Shown one piece after another: positions 41,100 through 51,287 of a DNA stretch of 64,000 nt (position 1 is the first letter of the stretch; the number at the start of each line of letters is the position of its first letter). The notes below the pieces were generated by a model. That model saw nothing but the letters and a program-made list of their open reading frames with translations, did not search any database and was not told where the DNA came from. Both the position numbers and the translations under genes were made by a program. Source of the DNA: Asticcacaulis sp. (GTDB taxonomy: Bacteria; Pseudomonadota; Alphaproteobacteria; Caulobacterales; Caulobacteraceae); assembly GCA_024707255.1 (NCBI GenBank), contig JANQAC010000002.1:1296001-1360000 (forward strand). Reading direction: 5' to 3'.

Positions 41100-41990
41100 A
41101 TGGCTGAAGAGATCGTACATGTATCGGATACCGCCTTCTGGGTGGCCTGGTATCGCTGGCTGGAAACCCAGCGTAAGGATGCCCTCTTCCACGATCCGTT
41201 GGCCGGTAAACTGGTAGGCGAGCGCGGCAGGCAACTGGCGCGCCATATGGGCATCGAACGCGCCATGGCCTGGTCGATGGCGCTGCGGACGCACATCATC
41301 GACGGCTATATTATGGAAGCCATTGCCGGTGGCGTGGATTGTGTTGTCAATCTTGGCGCCGGACTGGATACGCGCCCCTATAGGCTGGCACTGGTACCGG
41401 ATTTCCTCTGGATTGAGGTCGATTTCGCCAACATCGTCACCTTCAAGACCGACGCCCTTGCCACTGATCAGCCGCTTTGCCGGCTTGAACGTATCGCCTG
41501 CGATTTGTCACAAGATACAGGCCGCGAGGCCCTGCTGGCGGATGTGAATACCCGCGGGCGCAATATACTGGTCCTGACCGAAGGCGTCATACCCTACCTG
41601 ACGAACGAAGCGGTGGCCGCGCTGGCAAAAAATCTGTGTGAACAAAGCCATATAACTCGTTGGATAACCGACTACTTTTCCCCTTTCTTTCTGGGGTTGG
41701 CCGCGCGCGGCGCCATCGTCAAACAGTTGCAGAAAAATGCCCCCTTCCGTTTCAATCCCGGCCCCGATCCGGATGACTGGCCGCGCTTCTTTGCCGCCAG
41801 TGGCTGGCAGATAGAAGATATGCGTTTCATCGGCGAGGATGGCCGCAAGCTGGGCCGCGATCTCCCTGCCAACTGGCTGATGCGGATGATGATGCGCTTC
41901 GCCAAAGAAGAACGCCTGCGCCCTTACCGCCGGATGAACGGCTATGCCCTGTTGAAAAAGGGTCATGAGATAGTGCCGATAGAGGTTTAG
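41100..41990 (+). CDS. LCM-type class I SAM-dependent methyltransferase
   Basis: The 296 residues resemble the leucine carboxyl methyltransferase-like family. DPLAGKLVGERG and the SAM-binding VVNLGAGLDTRPYRL (glycine-rich loop) are visible, with IEVDFANIV and VLTEGVIPYL downstream. Family members methylate small molecules or protein carboxyl groups, and the substrate cannot be called. GGAGA upstream supports ATG 41100 over the TTG at 41067. Confidence 0.85.
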   Translation: MAEEIVHVSDTAFWVAWYRWLETQRKDALFHDPLAGKLVGERGRQLARHMGIERAMAWSMALRTHIIDGYIMEAIAGGVDCVVNLGAGLDTRPYRLALVPDFLWIEVDFANIVTFKTDALATDQPLCRLERIACDLSQDTGREALLADVNTRGRNILVLTEGVIPYLTNEAVAALAKNLCEQSHITRWITDYFSPFFLGLAARGAIVKQLQKNAPFRFNPGPDPDDWPRFFAASGWQIEDMRFIGEDGRKLGRDLPANWLMRMMMRFAKEERLRPYRRMNGYALLKKGHEIVPIEV

Positions 41991-42130
41991 GCAATCATTC
42001 GAAATATCTGATTTCATGAATAAATACGTCGACGCGCCATCGCTTGTTAATACTTAATTAAGAAAATCAACCCATCCTTCAAGCATAACCTCAGCGGGCA
42101 CGCCATTTCCGCTCATGCAAAAACTGCTCA

Positions 42131-42238
42131 GGTATGGCCGATCCTAATTGGGTATGGCCCATTTTGACGAAGCCATACTCGGTATGGCCACCAGCCTGCA
42201 TATTACTAATTTCAATTTTCATTAAGCTGCGGTATGTC
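42131..42238. promoter_or_regulatory. Phased GGTATGGCC operator-like cluster upstream of the GH5 gene
   Basis: GGTATGGCC occurs exactly at 42131, 42151 and 42181, with a degenerate copy GGTATGTC at 42231. Distances are 20, 30 and 50 bp, about whole DNA turns. The third copy forms a perfect inverted repeat, GCCATAC-TCG-GTATGGC (42172-42188). The cluster ends 46 bp before the GH5 ATG. It looks like a multi-site binding array for one regulator. Confidence 0.6.
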
Positions 42239-42283
42239 TGCCCTATAGCTGTCTGAAACAGCAGGATACAGGGAGACAAACGA

Positions 42284-43639
42284 ATGTTACAATTTTCGCG
42301 TCGCGCGCTTATGGGCGCGGGTATGGGAACGCTGGGCCTGGCGCTTGCGGGGTGCGCGCTCGCTAACGGTAAGTCTGCGGCTGCCTCCGCGGACTTCGTC
42401 ACGATCGATGGCATCCATTTCAAGTTGAAGGGCGAAACCTACCGCTATGTCGGCGCCAATATCTGGTATGGCGCCTACCTCGGCTCAGCGGCCAGCTTTG
42501 GTGACCGCACCCGCCTCGTCAGGGAACTGGACGACCTCAAGGCGCTGGGTGTCACCAACCTGCGTGTTCTGGGATCTTCCGAACTGTCGCCGCTGATCAA
42601 TTCCCTTGATCCCGCCTTTTCCAACAAGCCCGGCGATTATAATGCCGACCTGCTGACCGGCCTCGATTTCCTGCTGGCGGAAATGGCCAAACGCGACATG
42701 AAGGCCGTCCTCTACCTGACCAACTTCTGGGAATGGTCGGGCGGCATGGTCACCTATCAATACTGGACCAATGGCGGCACCTATATCAACATGAATGACC
42801 CGGCCCATCCCTGGCCGGCATTCGCCGACTTCTCTGCGCAGTTCTATGCCAGCGGCGCCGCAAAGGACGCCTATTACGCCTATATCAAAATGCTGCTCGG
42901 CCGGACCAATTCGATCACCGGCAAGGCATACAAGGACGATGCCACGGTCATGGCCTGGCAGTTATCGAACGAGCCGCGTCCGGGCGGCAGCGAAGCCGCT
43001 ATCAAGGCGCATGTGGAGGATTATTACGACTGGATCAGCGAAAGCGCGGCCCTTATCCGCGCACTGGCGCCAAACCACCTCGTTTCTCTCGGACACGAGG
43101 GGCTTATGGGCGCCAATGGCAGCGAGGACATCGTCATCAAGGCGCACGAACACATCGATTACCTGACGGCGCATATCTGGCCACAGAACTGGAGTTGGGT
43201 CGACAAAGACGATCTCGGCGGCAGTTTCGATGCCGGCGCGGCCAAGGTGCAGGCCTATATTGATGCCCATATCGCCATCGCCAAAAAAATCAACAAGCCG
43301 CTGGTCTTCGAGGAATTCGGCTTCCCGCGCGATAATATCAGCTATGATCCCGGCACCCCCACTACCTACAAGGACCGCTTCTATGGCCTGATCTACAAGG
43401 CCGTGGAAGACGCCATCGCCCACAATACGCCGGTGGCCGGTTCCAATTTCTGGGCCTGGGGCGGCGCCGGCCGCGCCCTGCATCCGGATCACCACATGCT
43501 GCGCGGCGAGACCGCCTATGTCGGCGACCCGCCCCACGAACCGCAGGGCTGGTACAGCGTTTTCAATACCGACACCTCGACGCAAAACCTGATCAGGGCC
43601 CATGCCGCCAATCTGCGCAACATCAAGAGCGCGTCATAA
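42284..43639 (+). CDS. GH5-family beta-mannanase-like lipoprotein
   Basis: Family 5 glycoside hydrolases cleave beta-1,4-linked polysaccharides; this one most resembles mannan endo-1,4-beta-mannosidases. The 451 residues start with a twin-Arg/lipobox leader (SRRALMGAGMGTLGLALAGC), suggesting export and a lipid anchor. The catalytic motifs are WQLSNEPR (acid/base Glu) and LVFEEFGFPR (nucleophile), with HIWPQNW between them and NFWAWGGAGR near the end. A mannan role is inferred, not shown. Upstream lies the GGTATGGCC cluster, and downstream a LysR regulator that may control it. Confidence 0.85.
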   Translation: MLQFSRRALMGAGMGTLGLALAGCALANGKSAAASADFVTIDGIHFKLKGETYRYVGANIWYGAYLGSAASFGDRTRLVRELDDLKALGVTNLRVLGSSELSPLINSLDPAFSNKPGDYNADLLTGLDFLLAEMAKRDMKAVLYLTNFWEWSGGMVTYQYWTNGGTYINMNDPAHPWPAFADFSAQFYASGAAKDAYYAYIKMLLGRTNSITGKAYKDDATVMAWQLSNEPRPGGSEAAIKAHVEDYYDWISESAALIRALAPNHLVSLGHEGLMGANGSEDIVIKAHEHIDYLTAHIWPQNWSWVDKDDLGGSFDAGAAKVQAYIDAHIAIAKKINKPLVFEEFGFPRDNISYDPGTPTTYKDRFYGLIYKAVEDAIAHNTPVAGSNFWAWGGAGRALHPDHHMLRGETAYVGDPPHEPQGWYSVFNTDTSTQNLIRAHAANLRNIKSAS

Positions 43640-43662
43640 CCAATTGCAATAAATATAAAAAT

Positions 43663-43729
43663 GGCCGCGCCACGTTAATAGGGGAGAACGCGGCGCGGCC
43701 AAGGTTTATCAGAAGAGGCCGTTCTGATA
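43663..43729. terminator. Two hairpins after the GH5 gene
   Basis: GGCCGCGCC (43663-43671) pairs perfectly with GGCGCGGCC (43692-43700). TATCAGAA (43707-43714) pairs with TTCTGATA (43722-43729). No strong T-run follows either, so transcription stop is plausible but unproven. The rest of this 272-bp gap holds the presumed lysR promoter. Confidence 0.4.
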
Positions 43730-43911
43730 ATCCGTGAATGTCTGTTTGCCGGCATGTGCCGAAAGCCCTCTCACAACACCGCACTCAATGTTGCTGAGGA
43801 TGAAGCCTTAAGAACACGGGTTTCCCATACGGAACTATCTTGCTGAATGCCCTATAGTCGGTTACGGGTGTTGCCGGAAGATACGCTTCTCGCATCACAG
43901 AGTTGCAATAT

Positions 43912-44817
43912 ATGGAACAGATACGGCTTGACTTCGACGATCTGAAAGCGTTTTTCGTCGTAGCGGAAACCGGCAGCTTCGCCCGCGCGGCTGAGCGCCT
44001 GGAAACATCAAAATCGATTATCTCGCGGCGTGTCGCGCGGCTTGAAACTATGCTTTCAGCGCGCCTGCTTCACAGAACAGCGCGCGGCACCCACCTTACG
44101 GAGGGCGGCATGCTGTATTACGAGCAGGCCCGGCAGGCCATGTCGCAGCTTGAATTTGCCGGCGAAAACCTGGCGGAGTCGAACGCCGACCTCTCCGGTC
44201 CCATCAGGCTCACCGGGCCGGTGTTTTTCGGCCATGAATACCTCGAACCGGTCCTGGCGGAATTCGCCAGGCAGTATCCCAAGATCGAACTGGATGTAGA
44301 CTTCAGTGACGACAAACTCGACCTGCACAGCGAGGGCCTCGATATCGCTGTCCGTGCCGGTCAACTGAATGATTCCAACCTGACGGTCCGCCGGCTGTGC
44401 CAGTCCAGCCGCGTCGTTGTGGCCAGCCCCGCCTACCTGGCGCAAATGCCACCGCTGCAAAGCCCTGCGGACCTCGATCAGCACATTATCCTGCATTACA
44501 ACGGCACCCACACCCAGGATCTCTGGCGCTATCGCCACAACGACCGAACGCATTCCCTCAAGGTCAGGCCGCACCTGCGCTCAAACAGCCCTGGTATGCT
44601 TCTGTCGGCCGTCAAGGCGGGGGTCGGCATCATGGTCATGCCCGTCTATGTCGCGGGCGCCGCGATACAGTCGGGCGAAGTGGAAGAGGTGCTGGCCGAT
44701 TATGACTGGGGCCTGACCGAAATCAGCCTGATCCTGCCGCACGGCAAAAACACCACACGCCGTGTCCGAAGCCTGGTCGATTTTCTGCTTCTGAAATTTC
44801 ACAATAAATTCAGTTAA
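43912..44817 (+). CDS. LysR-family transcriptional regulator
   Basis: The 301 residues show the LysR winged helix-turn-helix: FDDLKAFFVVAETGSFARAA followed by SKSIISRRVARLETMLSARLLHRT. A periplasmic-binding-like effector domain follows, with SGPIRLTGPVFFGHEYLEPV. The effector is unknown. I chose ATG 43912 over a TTG nine bases upstream. It lies downstream of the GH5 gene in the same direction, and both promoters share the decamer TGCCCTATAG. Confidence 0.88.
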   Translation: MEQIRLDFDDLKAFFVVAETGSFARAAERLETSKSIISRRVARLETMLSARLLHRTARGTHLTEGGMLYYEQARQAMSQLEFAGENLAESNADLSGPIRLTGPVFFGHEYLEPVLAEFARQYPKIELDVDFSDDKLDLHSEGLDIAVRAGQLNDSNLTVRRLCQSSRVVVASPAYLAQMPPLQSPADLDQHIILHYNGTHTQDLWRYRHNDRTHSLKVRPHLRSNSPGMLLSAVKAGVGIMVMPVYVAGAAIQSGEVEEVLADYDWGLTEISLILPHGKNTTRRVRSLVDFLLLKFHNKFS

Positions 44818-44921
44818 GCGAAGGGCTTGACAGTCATCTCAAGGATTGCGACTTTGAAACTGCGGTAATCCTTGCCGCTACAAATGGGGGAAATCTCATA
44901 TCTTTTTCAAACCCTTTACGG

Positions 44922-45353
44922 GTGAAAGTAATCGTGCGTGGCGCTATCCTGCTGGCGCTTGGCCTGTCAGTAACCGGCTGCGCCACCATCACACGCGGTA
45001 CGCATGATGTGTTCGTCGTTGAAACCGATCCAATCGGCGCCAGTGTCACGACAACCAATGGCTTTACCTGCAAAGCCACGCCGTGCAGCCTCAAGATGGC
45101 GCGGAAATCCGATTTTGACGTCACTATCAGCAAGCCTGGCTACAAGACCTGGACGGGTCATGTCACCAATAAGGTGGCTGGTGGTGGGGGCGCAGCCATG
45201 GCGGGCAATGTGCTCGTCGGCGGCATCATCGGCGCTGTAGTCGATGGCAATAACGGTTCCATGCTTGATCTCGTGCCCAACCCGCTGGTCGTCAAGCTTG
45301 AAGCCGGTGAAGATGCGCCTGCTTCGGGCAGCGCAACCGGCGTCGGAAACTAA
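44922..45353 (+). CDS. Small lipoprotein with PEGA-like repeat
   Basis: The 143 residues have a lipobox signal (LLALGLSVTGC) and a beta-rich segment with TDPIGASVTTTNGFTCKATPC and KPGYKTWTG, resembling PEGA-type surface repeats. The Gly/Ala-rich stretch VAGGGGAAMAGNVLVGGIIG may be a short membrane segment. The start is a GTG at 44922; a GTG at 44934 is equally plausible. Role unknown. Confidence 0.6.
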   Translation: MKVIVRGAILLALGLSVTGCATITRGTHDVFVVETDPIGASVTTTNGFTCKATPCSLKMARKSDFDVTISKPGYKTWTGHVTNKVAGGGGAAMAGNVLVGGIIGAVVDGNNGSMLDLVPNPLVVKLEAGEDAPASGSATGVGN

Positions 45354-45370
45354 AGAAGTACCGCCTTCGG

Positions 45371-46054
45371 TCAATGGGCCGAAGGCGGCTTCACTTTCAC
45401 ACCAGGTGGCTGGGGCTGTTCGATCAGACCCGTGTCACCAGAAGCCCCGCCGATACCCGGCACCACGGCGACCTGGTAATCCGGCGGTGTCCGGAACCAT
45501 TTCGGGTCTTGTCGGGCCGCTGACAGTTCCAGTACCTCAAAAAGCGCATCGCGGCGCCCCTTCTGCGTCATTTGCAGGATGATATTATCGCTGCTGGCGC
45601 AGACCATGCCCGATTGATTCAGATAGCCGGAAAATTCCATCAACCGGCATGGACGTCCAGCAACCAATGACGCCCCCACCACCTTGAGCGTCGATTGCTG
45701 CGCCAGAATCGACAAATCGAGCGGCAGCGGAAGAATACCCTCCGTGCGATCGAGTGGAAAGACGAGAGCCAGCCGATTCTGCCCCGTTGCGGTCAGGCTG
45801 ATCAGCACGCCCTTTTCCCGATCAGCGATATAGGATTGCGGCCCGCCACCCGCCGTCAGATCGACACGCGTTTTCATGCCTGACCGGCGGATATTTACGG
45901 GCGTTGGAAATCCGGCAACCTTCACCCTGGCATACAGGTCCGCACGCGTTGCCGCGTCAGGCTCAGAGATCGCCTGTGCCTGAACCACAGGCGCCATCAC
46001 CAGCATGAAACCTGCCATTGCCGCTGCAAACCATGACTTCAGGGCGTTTGTCAT
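45371..46054 (-). CDS. Exported hypothetical protein
   Basis: The 227 residues begin with a signal peptide (WFAAAMAGFMLVMAPVVQAQA). The mature part is mainly beta, with TGQNRLALVFPLDRTEG and a Cys pair (GRPCRLMEF, SGMVCASS) that may form a disulfide. It ends in a Pro/Lys-rich tail. The fold is reminiscent of DUF4412-type periplasmic proteins, but I cannot assign it. It is divergent from the TusA-like gene with 44 bp between. Confidence 0.6.
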   Translation of the reverse strand: MTNALKSWFAAAMAGFMLVMAPVVQAQAISEPDAATRADLYARVKVAGFPTPVNIRRSGMKTRVDLTAGGGPQSYIADREKGVLISLTATGQNRLALVFPLDRTEGILPLPLDLSILAQQSTLKVVGASLVAGRPCRLMEFSGYLNQSGMVCASSDNIILQMTQKGRRDALFEVLELSAARQDPKWFRTPPDYQVAVVPGIGGASGDTGLIEQPQPPGVKVKPPSAH

Positions 46055-46098
46055 ATTCCGACTCCCAACACGCGGCGATTTATGGCAAGATCTCGGCG

Positions 46099-46368
46099 AT
46101 GAAACCTATCCTGAGCTCCGCTCCCATTCCCACCAGAGACGGCTTTGTCGTGATCGATGCCCGCGGACATCGCTGTCCGGTTCCGACCCTGAAACTCCGT
46201 CGAAAAATGGAGGCATTGGAAGATGAGCCCGGCTTTATTCTGTGGGCAAATGACCCGATGGCGCAGATCGACATTCCCCACTTTTGCAATCAAAACAATT
46301 ATGTATTGCTTTCAACAGAAGTGGTGGATGAGGCATGGCTTTTCACGATTGCGCGCGCCGGACGGTAG
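46099..46368 (+). CDS. TusA-like sulfurtransferase
   Basis: TusA-family proteins pass sulfur on a conserved Cys for tRNA thiolation and other routes. The 89 residues contain the signature RGHRCPVPTLKLRRKM, in which the Cys and the CPxP motif are intact, then a FCNQNNY helix region. It starts at ATG 46099; an open frame extends upstream to 46018 but overlaps the divergent gene. It is too generic to fix which TusA paralog this is. Confidence 0.85.
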   Translation: MKPILSSAPIPTRDGFVVIDARGHRCPVPTLKLRRKMEALEDEPGFILWANDPMAQIDIPHFCNQNNYVLLSTEVVDEAWLFTIARAGR

Positions 46369-46467
46369 CCCGATGTGTTACAACAATGTTTACTGTTCCT
46401 CTTTAAGAATCGCGTACCCTGAATGACACCGCTCAACCGCCGCACCCGCTCAACAGGAGCTGATATC

Positions 46468-47796
46468 TTGACCCTCCAGGCGCGTTTGCTGCTGATAAGC
46501 CGTGATGACGCCTGGTTACAGGCGATGGGTGACGAACTGGACCGCCTGGGCTTGCGCACCCTCAGTGCTACGGAAGTCGAAGCGGGCTGTGTGGCCCTGG
46601 GCGACGCGCCAATTGAAGCCGTCATTATCCATGAAACCGGCAGCAACAAATGGCCGGACGCGGTAAGTCCGCTGCGCGCTGCCGCCTGGCCGCGCCGGAT
46701 TCCCGTCATCATGATGCGCAATGACGACCAGCACCAGGTTCCGGATGGCTGGGACATGGTACTCACGCGTGATGCCCATCCGCAGCAGATACTGGTCAGC
46801 GTCGAGCACCTGGTGCGCGCCTGCGTTGCCGAAGAGGAATATGACACCCGCCGCGAAACGTTTAACGTCGACCTGCAACCCCTTGACGTCATTCTGCAAA
46901 ATCAGGAACCGCTTGCCGTCCTTTCGATCGGCCAGCCAGACCCGGAATATCTTGCCATCACCCACAGCCTGCGTGAACTGGGCGTTGAAGTGACTGCGGC
47001 CCTGTCGTCCTACAGCGCTTTTGACTACCTGCACGATAAGACCTTCGACGCCGTACTTTTGTGGGGTGGCGCGCAACCAGCCGAATCCCTGTCGATCGCC
47101 GCTGGAATGCGTCGCAATACACGCCTCTACCACACACCGGTCCTTCTGCGCCTGAACAGGCTGATAGAGCTTGATGTCGGGGACGCCTTCATGCGCGGTG
47201 TCAATGATATCGCCAATCCCAGGGCGCACATCGCCGAGGTGACGGATCGTCTGGTGCGCCTGGCCCGTACGCACCGCCGCCAGTTGACCATCCGCAAGAC
47301 ACTTGAAGCCATGCGCCATCATGCGCAGATGGATAAGGGCACCGGCCTTTTTGGCCGCGACCTGTTTGCCGCTCACCTCGCCCGCCTGTCAAAAGCGGCT
47401 GGAGAGCGTCATCGCACACTCAGCATCTGCGTGCTGAAGATCGCCGAAACACCCGAGGTCACCCGCGCCCGCTCGCGCGGAATGCTTGATAAGGCCGTGC
47501 CGCAGATCGGCTCAATGGTAGCGCGCCTGGTTCGCGCCGAAGATACGGCGGGCCGGCTTTCCAATGATGTCTTTGCCATCGCCCTGCCCGCCACCTCGGC
47601 CATTTCCGCCCATAATGTCGGCGAACGGATATCCGCAGTCGTCAGTTGTACCGCTTTCGATTCCGGCCAGGGTAAACCGCCCTATGTCGTGGAATTCATC
47701 GTTGGCGCCGCGCAAATTCAGCCCGGCGAACCGGCGGCCGAGGCCCTGATGCGCGCCGCCGCGAAGGTCGGAAACCCGAACCGCGAGGCAGTTTAG
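46468..47796 (+). CDS. popA: PopA-like receiver-receiver-degenerate GGDEF protein
   Basis: The protein has 442 residues from TTG 46468, which has CAGGAG 8 bp upstream; ATG 46423 has a poor site. Two receiver-like halves (RLLLISRDDAW; LAVLSIGQPDPEYL) precede a GGDEF-like domain starting DKGTGLFGRDLFAAHL. The GGDEF core reads SNDVF, so cyclase activity is unlikely. The RxxD inhibition site is intact as RAED, five residues before it. This is the layout of Caulobacter PopA, which binds c-di-GMP and helps direct CtrA to ClpXP. The orthology is inferred. Confidence 0.75.
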   Translation: MTLQARLLLISRDDAWLQAMGDELDRLGLRTLSATEVEAGCVALGDAPIEAVIIHETGSNKWPDAVSPLRAAAWPRRIPVIMMRNDDQHQVPDGWDMVLTRDAHPQQILVSVEHLVRACVAEEEYDTRRETFNVDLQPLDVILQNQEPLAVLSIGQPDPEYLAITHSLRELGVEVTAALSSYSAFDYLHDKTFDAVLLWGGAQPAESLSIAAGMRRNTRLYHTPVLLRLNRLIELDVGDAFMRGVNDIANPRAHIAEVTDRLVRLARTHRRQLTIRKTLEAMRHHAQMDKGTGLFGRDLFAAHLARLSKAAGERHRTLSICVLKIAETPEVTRARSRGMLDKAVPQIGSMVARLVRAEDTAGRLSNDVFAIALPATSAISAHNVGERISAVVSCTAFDSGQGKPPYVVEFIVGAAQIQPGEPAAEALMRAAAKVGNPNREAV

Positions 47797-50700
47797 GCTT
47801 CTGCGGCGAGCCGGGCCAGATCCTTCATGATCCGCTCGGCAGCCGCCAGGCGCCCGGCGGCGTCCGGCCACTCCCCTTGACCAGCAGTTTCTGATCCGGC
47901 CGCAGCTTCCAGTCATTCGGCCGGGACTGGATGTGCCTTATGAGCCCCATTGGGTTATTGAAGCTGTCATTGCGGAAGGTGACGACCGCGCCCTTGGGGC
48001 CGACATCCAGCTTTGACACGTTAGATTCCCGGCACAAGCCCTTGATTCCGACGACTTTCAACAGTTGTTCCGCTTCTTCCGGTATGGGGCCAAACCGGTC
48101 AATCAGTTCCGACGCCAGGGCCTCGCGGTCAGCCAGCTTTTCAGCCTCCGATACTCGGCGATAGAGCGACAGACGAATATTGAGGTCGGGAATATAGCTT
48201 TCGGGGATCATCACCGCGGCGCCGGCATTGATCTGCGGCGACCAGCTTCGCGCGTCGGTCAGGCTGTCTGCACTGCGTTCGCGCAGTTCCGCCACGGCAT
48301 CTTCCAGCATCTGCTGATAAAGTTCGACGCCGATTTCCCGGATATGGCCCGATTGCTCATGGCCAAGCAGATTGCCGCCGCCACGGATATCGAGGTCATG
48401 GCTGGCAAGCTGGAACCCCGCTCCCAGATTATCCAGTGATTGCAATACCTTGAGGCGTTTTTCTGAAGCAACGCTCAAGGTCTTGTGCTGCGGGGTCGTC
48501 AGATAGGCGTAGGCGCGAGTCTTGGAACGCCCCACACGGCCACGTATCTGATAAAGCTGGGCCAAGCCGAACATGTCGGCGCGATGCACGATCAGCGTGT
48601 TGGCGGTCGGCACGTCCAGCCCGGATTCCACTATGGTCGTGGAAAGCAGTACATCATACTGTCCCTCGTAAAAGGCCGTCATCACGTCTTCCAGTGCGGT
48701 CGGCGCCAGTTGCCCGTGACCGATGACAAACTTCACTTCCGGCACCTGGGTGCGCAGGAAATCCGCTACATCGGGCAGATCACTGAGGCGCGGCACGACA
48801 TAATAGACCTGGCCGCCGCGATACTTTTCCCGTAGCAGGGCTTCACGCAAAGCCACAGGATCATAGGGCAGCACATAGGTCCGCACGGCGATGCGGTCGA
48901 CCGGCGGCGTGGCAATGATTGACATGTCGCGGATGCCGGAGAGCGCCATTTGCAATGTACGCGGGATAGGCGTGGCTGAAAGGGCAAGCATATGAACATC
49001 GGCACGGAAGGTCTTCAGCTTTTCCTTATGCTTGACGCCGAAATGCTGCTCTTCATCAACAATTACAAGGCCCAGATCGTTAAATTTCACCTGATCAGAG
49101 AGAAGTGCGTGAGTGCCGATCACCACCTCGATCTCGCCCTTTTTCAGACCTTCGCGGGTTTCGTCGGCATCCTTGCGGCTCACCAGCCTGGAAAGCTGGC
49201 GCACACGGATCGGCCAGCCCTGGAAGCGCTGGGTGAAGGTCTTGAAATGCTGCCGCGCCAGCAGGGTAGTGGGGCAGACAATCGCCACTTGCTGGCCCGA
49301 CATGGCCACCACGAAGGCCGCGCGCAGGGCCACCTCGGTCTTGCCGAACCCGACATCACCGCAGATAAGCCGGTCCATCGGTTGGCCCTTACCAAGATCT
49401 TCCAGCACATCGGCGATGGCGTTAAGCTGGTCGTCGGTCTCTTCATACGGAAACTGGGCGCAGAACTCATCATAAAGCCCGGCGGGCGGATCGATGGTCT
49501 GCCCCTGCTTCATGGCCCGCGCGGCGGCAAGCTGGATCAAGCCGTCGGCCATCTCGCGCAGGCGTTCCTTCGCCTTGGCTTTACGCGCCTGCCAACTGGC
49601 CGAACCCAGGCGGTCCAGTTGAGCGCTGTCGCTGTCCGCGCCATAACGCGTCAGCAGGTCGATGTTTTCGACCGGCAGGTAAAGCTTGGCGTCATTGGCA
49701 TATTGCAGGTCCAGACAATCGTGCGGTGCACCGGCCACATCGAGCGTCTTCAGGCCATCATAACGCCCAATACCGTGCTCGATATGGACCACCAGATCGC
49801 CCGGCGAAAGCGCTGAGGCTTCGGCCAGAAAGTTGTTAGCTCTCCGTCGTTTACGCGGTCTCGCTAATCTGTCGCCTAAGATATCCGTCTCGGAAATCAC
49901 CGCGAGGGATTCGGTCTCGAAACCGTGGTCAAGCGGCAGGACAGCGCGCTGGATCGGCTTGACCTTGGTGCCGGCCACGCCAAAGCTTTGGGCGTCGGCC
50001 AAGTCCGTTGCCAGCCGCAGTGCGGTCAGCCCGTGATCCGCCAGCATGACGCCCAGGCGGTCGGATGAGCCATCGGTCCAGGAAGCGAACAAAACGCGCT
50101 TTCCCTGTTTTGCCAGGGCCTTGGCGTGATCGGTTACCGCCGTGAAAAGGTTAGTCGAATCGAGCAGGCGTTCCTGACCGAAGTTACGGCCCGGACGTCC
50201 GCCCAGATCGATGGCGTCGGCGCCTTCCCGCTGAAAGGTTTCAAAGCGCCGTACACGTTGTCCGGTCAGGGCGGCTTTCCAGTGCACGTCATCGAGATAA
50301 AGCCGCGCGGGCGGCAGGGCGCGGTAGGCGGAACCGCCCTTCTCTTTCGAGGCTTCCGCCCGCAGCTCATAGGCATCCTGAACACTTGCCGCCCGCTCGG
50401 CAAACGCGTTTTCCGCAAGCACATCGAGCATCAGCAGGCTCTTGGGCGGCAGGTAATCGAAGACGCTGTCCAGGCCGTCATAAAACAGCGGCAGCAGGTG
50501 CTCTATGCCTTGCCGGCGAATGCCCGATGACAGGGCGGCATAGAGTGGATCATCTCCCGCTGCACCGAAGGTTTCGAGATAGTGCTGGCGAAAACGGCTG
50601 ATGCTCGCCTCGTCCATTCGGACTTCCGACACCGCCGTAAAATCCAGCCCGGTGATCTGTTTTAACGAGCGCTGAGTTTCCGTATCAAAGCTGCGGATCG

Positions 50701-51280
50701 ATTCCAGCGTATCGCCAAAGAAATCGAGCCGAACCGGTTCCTCGTGGCTGGGTGAAAAGACATCGAGAAGGCCGCCGCGCACCGCGAACTCACCTTTTTC
50801 CGACACGGTCGATACACGGTTATAGCCATGCTTCAGGAAATAGGCTTCGAGATCCCGGATATCGATCGTCTGGCCGGGCCTAAGCGACAGGCGCCCTTCC
50901 TGGATAACACTGACAGGCGGCACCTTTTGCATCATGGCGGCGGCAGTCGTGAGCAGAAGAACTGGCGCGGCCGGCGGCATGGGCTTGTATTCCGCAAGCC
51001 GCGACAGGGCATACATGCGCTGGGCGATTATGCCTGGCGTCGGGCTCATGCGATCATAAGGCAGGCAGTCCCACGCCGGGAAACTCAATATCTCAAGGCT
51101 GGGGGCGAAAAATTTCAGCGCTTCGATAACCGCATTCATGCGCGCAAAATCTCGCGCCACGAAAACACTCAAACCTTCGCCGCGCGCCAGATCAGCCGTG
51201 ATCAGGCTGTCAAACCCTTCCGGCACACCGCTCAAAACCAGCGGCGCTTCAGAACGCGAAATCTGAGACAAATCGGCCAT
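47793..51280 (-). CDS. mfd: Transcription-repair coupling factor Mfd (frameshifted near the 3' end)
   Basis: Mfd displaces RNA polymerase stalled at lesions and recruits UvrA. The protein has 1,162 residues after adding one missing G at about 47873-47876, when the tail reads [21 protein letters not shown] and stops at 47793. Uncorrected it stops early. Domains in order: UvrB-like damage part ([14 protein letters not shown]), RNA polymerase-interacting domain ([17 protein letters not shown]), helicase motifs ([48 protein letters not shown]) and the TRCF tail. Confidence 0.95.
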
Positions 51281-51287
51281 GCGCTGT

